Shown here in pieces: positions 1 to 4,301 of a stretch of DNA of 5,412 nucleotides; within the stretch, counting starts at the first letter, position 1; every line of letters starts with the position of its first letter. The notes under the pieces were generated by a model, which was not told the DNA's origin, searched no databases, and worked only from the letters and a program-made list of their open reading frames with translations. The stretch lies in assembly GCA_005793295.1 (NCBI GenBank), contig SXSX01000167.1:1-5412 (forward strand), given 5' to 3'. The stretch comes from Burkholderiales bacterium. GTDB taxonomy: Bacteria > Pseudomonadota > Gammaproteobacteria > Burkholderiales > Burkholderiaceae_C. The position numbers were made by a program, and so were the translations under genes.

Positions 1-287
1 GGTTGTCGATTGGCTCCAACGACTTAACGCAATTGACCCTCGGGCTAGACCGTGATTCAGGCTTGGAATTGCTAGCCCAGGACTTTGATGAACGTGACCC
101 TGCTGTGAAGGCCTTGATCAGTCTTGCGATTAAAGCTTGCAAGGCCCAAGGCAAGTACATCGGCATTTGCGGCCAAGGCCCTAGCGACCACCCTGACTTT
201 GCTAAGTGGTTAGATCAACAAGGGATTTCTTCGATTTCTCTGAATCCAGACTCGGTGATTGCCACCTGGCAACAAGTCGCTGCATGA
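1..287 (+). CDS. ppsA: Phosphoenolpyruvate synthase, C-terminal end (5' truncated by window)
   Basis: PEP synthase converts pyruvate, ATP and water to PEP, AMP and phosphate in the cytoplasm, the gluconeogenic entry step. Only the last 94 complete codons are present; the first full codon is at position 3 and the gene begins upstream, so the in-frame TTG there is not a start. The fragment opens with the second PEP-utilising-enzyme signature (LSIGSNDLTQLTLGLDRDSG). It then carries GKYIGICGQGPSDHPDF, whose cysteine (codon 168-170) is the family's catalytic acid/base cysteine in the PEP/pyruvate-binding C-terminal domain. The end (SISLNPDSV..TW) matches the usual C-terminus of PpsA, so the 3' end is intact. 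Its TGA stop (285-287) overlaps the start codon of the next gene, implying one transcript and coupled translation. Pyruvate phosphate dikinase shares these motifs, but the GQGPSDHPDF wording and the ending favour PpsA. Confidence 0.95.
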   Translation, partial: LSIGSNDLTQLTLGLDRDSGLELLAQDFDERDPAVKALISLAIKACKAQGKYIGICGQGPSDHPDFAKWLDQQGISSISLNPDSVIATWQQVAA

Positions 288-2569
288 TGAAGGATACGCA
301 AATCACTGTCTCATGGCGGCTGCACGCCGCTTTGTTAACTTTGTGGTTTGCTGCAACATTTGGTGTGGTGTTCTTCGCCCGTGATTTGCAGATGGTGGTT
401 GCCGGCTGGCCCGTGAGTTTTTGGTTTGCTGCGCAAGGATCCGTTCTGATCTTCATTGCGATTGTTATTGTTTTTGCGTGGCGAAAAAATACCGATTCAC
501 AAGAAGTTTGGCAAGTGGATGCCGCCGTATACGATCAGTACACCCACCGAATCCACCGTCGCTTTGGCTTGTATGTGGCGTGCTTGCTGGCTGCTTTACT
601 TGCCTTGGCAATTTTGGAGTACTGGGGTGTGCCACGGGCTTGGATTGCGGGTTCCTTCCTGGTTTTAACGTTGGTCTTGTACGCAGGGGTTGGGGTGTAT
701 GGCAGAACTGCCAGCGCCAACGAATATTACGTTGCCGGACGAAGGATTCCTGCGGTGTACAACGGCATGGCGACTGCCGCCGATTGGATGAGTGCCGCAT
801 CGTTCATCAGCTTGGCGGGTGGTTTGTATTTGCAGGGCTTCTCTGGCATGGGCAATCAACCTGGCGGCCTGGCTTATGTTCTCGGTTGGACAGGCGGATT
901 TTGCCTGCTGGCGCTTTTGGTGGCGCCTTATTTGCGTGAGCTCAATCTCTATACGGTTCCCGATTATTTTGCTTTGCGGTTCGGCGGGCGCTGGCCTCGC
1001 ATCATTGCGGCTATCGCAGCCGTTCTTTGTTCGTTTACTTATGTTGTCGCTCAAATTTATGGCGTGGGGCTGATCACTTCAAGGCTCACCGGATTGCATT
1101 TTGAGATTGGAATCTTGTTGGGTCTAGGCGGAGTTTTAGTGTGTTCTTTTTTAGGTGGCATGCGGGCTGTCACCTGGACCCAGGTGACGCAGTATGTCGT
1201 CATCATTTTGGCTTTCTTGATTCCGGTTTCTTGGTTGTCTTATAAGCAAGTGGGTAATCCCATCGCGGCGTGGGCTTACGGACAACAGTTAACAAAAATT
1301 ACTGCGATTGAACAGCGTCTTCTGGATTCACCTCAAGAAAAAGAAGTAATTGCCATCTATAGTCAAAGAGCCCAGGCCTTAGATACCAAGCTCATCGATG
1401 TTCCCTCATCTTTGCAAGCGCAGCGATTGGAGCTACGAAAAAAATTAGAGGAATTAGGAAGTTCCCAAGCCAATGCGGACCGTGTCACAGCGATTCGAAA
1501 GGAGTTGGCGGCCTTACCGAAAGATACCAATGCGGCCCGACAGCTTTGGACACAGCAACTGGAAGAAAACCGGGAGCGTGCAAAACCCATAGGTGGGCTG
1601 CCCCAACATACCCAAGCGTTTGAGGGCGATCCCGAAGGTTCGGCGGATGAGCAACATTTATTCCAGTCTTCACGTGCGAATTTTTTAGCGCTCATGTTTT
1701 GCTTGATGGTGGGAACGGCGGGTTTGCCACATCTGTTGACGCGTTTTTTCACCACCCCCTCTGTCAAACAAGCCCGAACCTCTGTTGCGTGGTCATTGGG
1801 GTTTATTGCGCTGTTGTACTTGGCCGCCCCTGCCTTGGCCGTCTTGGTGAAGTATGAAGTGTTGGCCCATTTGGTGGGACAACCTTTTGACCAGTTACCC
1901 ACATGGCTTGCCCAATGGTCGCGGGATCCGACCTTGATTTCCTACTCGGATGTGAATGCAGATGGGGTCTTACAGTTTGCAGAGTTAAAGATTAGCGCGG
2001 ACGTGATTATGCTGGCTACCCCAGAAATTGGGGGCTTGCCCTATGTGGTTTCCGTTTTAGTCGCCGCAGGCGGCTTGGCTGCAGCGCTATCCACTGCGGA
2101 CGGATTGTTGTTGACCATTGGCAATGCACTGGCACACGATATGTACTTCGATGGCAACAACAACCCCGCTAAATCGATGCGGCGCGTCATGTGGTCTAAA
2201 TTCGCGCTGCTAGTGGTTGCTTTGCTTGCGGCGTATGCGGCAGCCCAAAGACCAGGCGGCATTTTGTATTTGGTCGCCGCCTCGTTTTCTCTGGCTGGCG
2301 CAGCCCTAGTGCCTGCGATGGTCTTAGGAATCTTTTGGCGCGGAGCCACCCACGCGGGCGCAGTCATGGGCATGTTGACGGGCTTGGGCGTGACTTTGTA
2401 TTACATGGTCATCAACCACACGGCCTTCCGCAGGGCGTTTGAGCTAAGCGGCCACGGCATGTGGTGGGATATTCAGCCTGTGTCGGCAGGTGTTTTCGGT
2501 GTGCCAGCGGGGATGGCTGCAACGGTGCTGTTTAGCCTGATTACCCATCGAAAAGCCATCGAGACATAA
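284..2569 (+). CDS. Sodium:solute symporter, VC_2705-like, with fused DUF4212-type small subunit
   Basis: A predicted inner-membrane Na+-coupled transporter of the SSS family, 761 residues; substrate unknown, but relatives of this branch are often annotated as acetate/monocarboxylate carriers. Residues 1-70 look like the DUF4212 small subunit: SWRLHAALLTLWF, FFARDLQ, then FWFAAQGS, with helices near 13-33 and 45-66. The large subunit follows, with about 13 hydrophobic segments from residue 97 to 755. Family-like motifs are EYYVAGRRIPAVYNGMATAADWMSAASF written in parts at 147-174, AQIYGVGLITSR (256-267), GGMRAVTWTQVTQY (291-304), GTAGLPHLLTRFFT (477-490) and AAGGLAAALSTADGLLL (594-610). A charged, probably helical insert spans about 335-460, and an EF-hand loop lies at 556-567. 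The start at 284 (ATGATGA) is chosen because the GTG at 206 would overlap ppsA by 82 bases; the ATG at 287 is nearly equivalent. No good Shine-Dalgarno is visible, consistent with coupling to ppsA. Family call firm; the fusion rests on remembered similarity. Confidence 0.9.
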   Translation: MMKDTQITVSWRLHAALLTLWFAATFGVVFFARDLQMVVAGWPVSFWFAAQGSVLIFIAIVIVFAWRKNTDSQEVWQVDAAVYDQYTHRIHRRFGLYVACLLAALLALAILEYWGVPRAWIAGSFLVLTLVLYAGVGVYGRTASANEYYVAGRRIPAVYNGMATAADWMSAASFISLAGGLYLQGFSGMGNQPGGLAYVLGWTGGFCLLALLVAPYLRELNLYTVPDYFALRFGGRWPRIIAAIAAVLCSFTYVVAQIYGVGLITSRLTGLHFEIGILLGLGGVLVCSFLGGMRAVTWTQVTQYVVIILAFLIPVSWLSYKQVGNPIAAWAYGQQLTKITAIEQRLLDSPQEKEVIAIYSQRAQALDTKLIDVPSSLQAQRLELRKKLEELGSSQANADRVTAIRKELAALPKDTNAARQLWTQQLEENRERAKPIGGLPQHTQAFEGDPEGSADEQHLFQSSRANFLALMFCLMVGTAGLPHLLTRFFTTPSVKQARTSVAWSLGFIALLYLAAPALAVLVKYEVLAHLVGQPFDQLPTWLAQWSRDPTLISYSDVNADGVLQFAELKISADVIMLATPEIGGLPYVVSVLVAAGGLAAALSTADGLLLTIGNALAHDMYFDGNNNPAKSMRRVMWSKFALLVVALLAAYAAAQRPGGILYLVAASFSLAGAALVPAMVLGIFWRGATHAGAVMGMLTGLGVTLYYMVINHTAFRRAFELSGHGMWWDIQPVSAGVFGVPAGMAATVLFSLITHRKAIET

Positions 2570-2609
2570 CGATTTAATACCTCTGGAGTCCTCGTAACCC
2601 GGCTTAGCC

Positions 2610-2630
2610 GCCTCAGAGCCGTTTTGAGGC
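2610..2630 (+). other. Inverted repeat with CCG in the loop, just upstream of the rpsF -10 box
   Basis: GCCTCA (2610-2615) and TGAGGC (2625-2630) form a perfect 6-bp stem around a 9-base loop, GAGCCGTTT. No T tract follows, so it is not an ordinary terminator. A smaller palindrome, GGCTtAGCC, lies just before it at 2601-2609. Because it abuts TATAAT, it sits in the -35/spacer region of the presumed promoter and would be transcribed only by read-through from the symporter gene. The role is unknown. Confidence 0.4.
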
Positions 2631-2636
2631 TATAAT
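2631..2636 (+). promoter_or_regulatory. Candidate -10 box of the rpsF operon promoter
   Basis: A perfect TATAAT hexamer lies 85 bases before the rpsF ATG, in the only sizeable gap between the symporter and the ribosomal operon. A start site near 2642-2644 would be expected. No convincing -35 hexamer is at the usual 16-18 base distance (the bases there are CCGCCT-like); TTAGCC at 2604-2609 is too far away at a 21-base spacing. Placement is therefore inferred from the -10 box and context. Confidence 0.55.
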
Positions 2637-2638
2637 GA

Positions 2639-2651
2639 AAGGCTTCGCCTT
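2639..2651 (+). other. Small perfect inverted repeat at the presumed rpsF transcription start
   Basis: AAGGC (2639-2643) and GCCTT (2647-2651) pair perfectly around the loop TTC. It falls on the predicted start site, so only its 3' part may be present in the RNA. It may be chance, but it adds to the series of inverted repeats in this leader. Confidence 0.3.
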
Positions 2652-2686
2652 GCTGCACCTCAATTAGACGCTGAGGGCAGCTTTTT
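2652..2686 (+). terminator. Terminator-like hairpin plus T tract inside the rpsF leader
   Basis: The left arm GCTGCaCCTCA (2652-2662) pairs with the right arm TGAGGGCAGC (2672-2681), giving ten base pairs with one bulged A at 2657 and a 9-base loop. Five T residues follow at 2682-2686. This has the form of an intrinsic terminator. It lies downstream of the candidate rpsF -10 box and upstream of the rpsF start codon, so it could end read-through from the symporter gene, act as an attenuator for the ribosomal operon, or both. The T tract is short, so termination would probably be partial. Confidence 0.55.
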
Positions 2687-2689
2687 CAT

Positions 2690-2702
2690 CCCAAGTTTTG
2701 GG
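2690..2702 (+). other. Short hairpin immediately upstream of the rpsF ribosome-binding site
   Basis: CCCAA (2690-2694) and TTGGG (2698-2702) pair around the loop GTT. The repeat ends eight bases before the AAGGAG Shine-Dalgarno at 2711-2716. It leaves the ribosome-binding site free, but its closeness makes it a possible part of a translational control element. Confidence 0.35.
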
Positions 2703-2721
2703 TAATCCACAAGGAGTATCA

Positions 2722-3087
2722 ATGCGTCATTACGAAATCATTCTCATGATCCACCCGGATCAGAGTGAGCAAGTTCCAGCTATGCTGGAGCGTTACAAGG
2801 GCATGATCACCGCTGGCGGTGGAAAAGTGCACCGTGTTGAAGACTGGGGCCGTCGTCAGATGGTTTACATGATCAACAAATTGGCTAAAGCCCATTATCT
2901 TTGCGTCAACATTGAAGCCGATCAAGCTGTGATGGCTGAGTTGGAGCATGCGTTCAAATTTAACGACGCTGTTTTGCGCCATTTGACTGTCTTGAAGAAG
3001 AAAGCAGAAGCAGGCCCTTCTTCCATGATGAAGACCGTAGAACGTGAAGACGCACGAAAAACCCAACAGGCTGAATATCAAGCTTAA
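2722..3087 (+). CDS. rpsF: 30S ribosomal protein S6
   Basis: S6 is a small-subunit ribosomal protein that binds the central domain of 16S rRNA together with S18, which is encoded two genes downstream. The product is 121 residues, close to the usual bacterial length. The typical S6 opening MRHYEIILMIHPDQSEQV, the core EDWGRRQMVYMINKLAKAHY (40-59) and FNDAVLRHLTVLKKK (80-94) are all present, followed by a charged, probably disordered tail rich in E, K and Q. The ATG at 2722 is chosen because MRHYEI is the conserved N-terminus and AAGGAG (2711-2716) sits five bases upstream; the in-frame TTG at 2698 lies inside the leader hairpin and adds non-family residues. It is the first gene of the rpsF-priB-rpsR-rplI operon. 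In other bacteria S6:S18 can bind its own leader to repress translation; the structured leader here would be the place for that. Confidence 0.97.
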   Translation: MRHYEIILMIHPDQSEQVPAMLERYKGMITAGGGKVHRVEDWGRRQMVYMINKLAKAHYLCVNIEADQAVMAELEHAFKFNDAVLRHLTVLKKKAEAGPSSMMKTVEREDARKTQQAEYQA

Positions 3088-3118
3088 TCGCTTGGTGTAA
3101 AACATTTTTTTACCGGGA

Positions 3119-3412
3119 GTGGATGCTAATTTACTTGTTCTAAGCGCAATGATCGCAGAGGCTGAGGCCCTGAGGTATACGCCCGCTGGAATTCCAGCCC
3201 TTAATTTGGTTCTCGAACACGAGTCCGAAGTTCTTGAAACAGGCGCAAAGCGACAAGTGAAAGCAGTACTGAAAGCGATGGCTTTTGGTGCATTGGCTGA
3301 AAGGCTAGTGAAGCAGTCCATTGGCAGCCGCTGGGAATTCAAAGGATTTCTAACCAACGCCCGCCAAGGTAAATCGGTGGTTTTGCATATTCAAGAATTT
3401 TCGCAAATTTAA
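3119..3412 (+). CDS. priB: Primosomal replication protein N (PriB)
   Basis: PriB is a small OB-fold, SSB-like dimer that binds single-stranded DNA and PriA during replication restart, helping to reload DnaB at stalled forks. The 97-residue product fits the family length (E. coli about 104). Recognisable parts are LVLSAMIAEAEALRYTPAGI (6-25), the strand segment ALNLVLEHESEV (27-38), and the C-terminal GKSVVLHIQEF (84-94). The position between rpsF and rpsR is the classic one. The start is inferred to be GTG at 3119: it keeps the first beta strand, an in-frame stop lies at 3098-3100, and the next ATG (codon 11) would delete that strand. The spacing is odd: GGGAG overlaps the GTG instead of standing 5-9 bases away, so initiation may be weak or coupled to rpsF, whose stop is 31 bases upstream. 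An out-of-frame ATG at 3123 opens only six codons. Confidence 0.92.
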   Translation: MDANLLVLSAMIAEAEALRYTPAGIPALNLVLEHESEVLETGAKRQVKAVLKAMAFGALAERLVKQSIGSRWEFKGFLTNARQGKSVVLHIQEFSQI

Positions 3413-3426
3413 TTTTAGGAGGCCCC

Positions 3427-3708
3427 ATGGCCACATTTAAGAAATTTAACAAAGACAAGCGCCCCAAGCGCAACACGCAATCCCTCTTGTTCAAACGCAA
3501 GCGTTTTTGCCGCTTCACCGTCACTGGCGTTGAAGAAATTGACTACAAAGACATCGACACCTTGCGTGACTTTATTGCTGAAAACGGCAAAATCATTCCC
3601 GCACGCCTGACCGGCACCCGCGCAATTTTTCAGCGCCAACTCAACACCGCTATCAAGCGCGCTCGCTTTTTGGCGTTGCTGCCGTACAGCGATCAACACA
3701 AGATCTAA
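3427..3708 (+). CDS. rpsR: 30S ribosomal protein S18
   Basis: S18 is a small-subunit ribosomal protein that pairs with S6 on the 16S rRNA platform. The product is 93 residues against about 75 in E. coli. The extra length is a basic N-terminal extension (ATFKKFNKDKRPKRNTQSLL), which I recall as typical of betaproteobacterial S18. The conserved core follows: FKRKRFCRFTVTGVEEIDYK (22-41), GKIIPARLTGTRAIFQRQL (53-71) and IKRARFLALLPYSDQHK at the end. The ATG is preceded by AGGAGG at 3417-3422, a strong Shine-Dalgarno. It starts 14 bases after priB and is followed 11 bases later by rplI, so it sits in the middle of one operon. No anomaly was seen. Confidence 0.97.
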   Translation: MATFKKFNKDKRPKRNTQSLLFKRKRFCRFTVTGVEEIDYKDIDTLRDFIAENGKIIPARLTGTRAIFQRQLNTAIKRARFLALLPYSDQHKI

Positions 3709-3719
3709 GGAGCACGACC

Positions 3720-4172
3720 ATGCAAATTATTCTTCTCGAAAAGGTCGTTAACCTCGGCAACCTCGGTGAAATCGTCAGGGTGAAAGACGGTTACGCTCGC
3801 AATTTCTTAATTCCTTATGGCCGTGCACGCCGTGCGACCGAATCTGCTAAAGCAGAATTCGAAGCCCGTCGCCTCGAACTGGAAAAAGCAGCTGCAGCCA
3901 AATTGGCAGAAAGCCAAAAGCTGGGCGAAAAGTTGGCTGGAACCACGATCAAGTTGACCCAAAAAGCAGGCGTCGATGGACGTTTATTTGGTTCAGTGAC
4001 CAATGCCGATATCGCCCAAGAGTTGGCGAAAGCGGGTTACGTAGTGGCCAAAGCCAATATTCGCATGCCCAACGGACCTCTCAAGGTGGTGGGTGATAGC
4101 ACGGTCGGCGTGGCTTTGCATACCGACGTCGTGGTGGATATCACCGTTTCTGTCTACGGTGAAACTGCCTAA
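3720..4172 (+). CDS. rplI: 50S ribosomal protein L9
   Basis: L9 is a large-subunit protein that binds 23S rRNA near the base of the L1 stalk and projects from the ribosome, helping to maintain reading frame. The 150-residue product matches the normal length (E. coli 149). The N-terminal domain carries the L9 signature (MQIILLEKVVNLGNLGEIV, then VKDGYARNFLIPYGRARRAT at 21-40). A long Ala/Lys/Glu-rich connecting helix spans about 41-75. The C-terminal domain contains KAGVDGRLFGSVTNADIAQ (82-100) and ends VVVDITVSVYGETA. The ribosome-binding site AAGGAG (3707-3712) overlaps the rpsR stop codon, indicating tight coupling. It is the last gene before a strong terminator at 4196-4230. Confidence 0.97.
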   Translation: MQIILLEKVVNLGNLGEIVRVKDGYARNFLIPYGRARRATESAKAEFEARRLELEKAAAAKLAESQKLGEKLAGTTIKLTQKAGVDGRLFGSVTNADIAQELAKAGYVVAKANIRMPNGPLKVVGDSTVGVALHTDVVVDITVSVYGETA

Positions 4173-4195
4173 GCTTTAATCACTTTGATGATCTC

Positions 4196-4230
4196 AAAAG
4201 CCGCAAGGGCCTGTCCCTCGCGGCTTTTTT
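4196..4230 (+). terminator. Intrinsic terminator of the rpsF-priB-rpsR-rplI operon
   Basis: GCCGC (4200-4204) pairs with GCGGC (4220-4224). The stem continues inward, after one A-C mismatch, with AGGG (4206-4209) against CCCT (4215-4218) around a 5-base loop. Six T residues follow (4225-4230), and the AAAA at 4196-4199 can extend the stem on the other side. It lies 23 bases after the rplI stop. The flanking A and T runs could also let it work for transcripts from the opposite strand, though no minus-strand gene is seen nearby. Confidence 0.92.
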
Positions 4231-4270
4231 ATTGCTTTTTGATGCCGCCCCCGTTTCTGTTAACGTTGCG

Positions 4271-4276
4271 TATTAT
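4271..4276 (+). promoter_or_regulatory. Possible -10 box for dnaB
   Basis: Since dnaB follows a strong terminator, it should have its own promoter between 4231 and 4301. TATTAT (4271-4276) matches five of six bases of the -10 consensus and lies 25 bases before the dnaB ATG. No clear -35 element is at the right distance; TTGATG at 4239-4244 is too far away. This is a weak, context-driven call. Confidence 0.3.
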
Positions 4277-4301
4277 CTATCGATGAGCCTTTAGGAAACC
4301 C

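Noticed and set aside
206..283. In-frame GTG start extending the symporter by 26 residues
   Set aside because: It would overlap ppsA by 82 bases and add a polar stretch (RSTRDFFDFSESR) unlike the small-subunit N-terminus. The ATG overlapping the ppsA stop fits better.
1363..1902. 179-codon minus-strand open frame within the symporter gene
   Set aside because: It is antisense to the conserved symporter frame, with no recognisable motif or ribosome-binding site. It is treated as a shadow frame.
2703..2711. TAATCCACA, one mismatch from a DnaA box, just before rpsF
   Set aside because: It is a single near-match with no partner boxes and runs into the rpsF ribosome-binding site. It is most likely chance, despite the nearby replication genes.
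2719..3357. 212-codon open frame on the minus strand across rpsF and priB
   Set aside because: It lies entirely opposite two well-recognised genes, and its translation shows no family resemblance. It is a shadow of the coding strand's codon pattern.
3427..3480. Long N-terminus of S18 as a possible wrong start
   Set aside because: The strong AGGAGG Shine-Dalgarno supports this ATG, and the basic extension fits betaproteobacterial S18, so it is not an anomaly.
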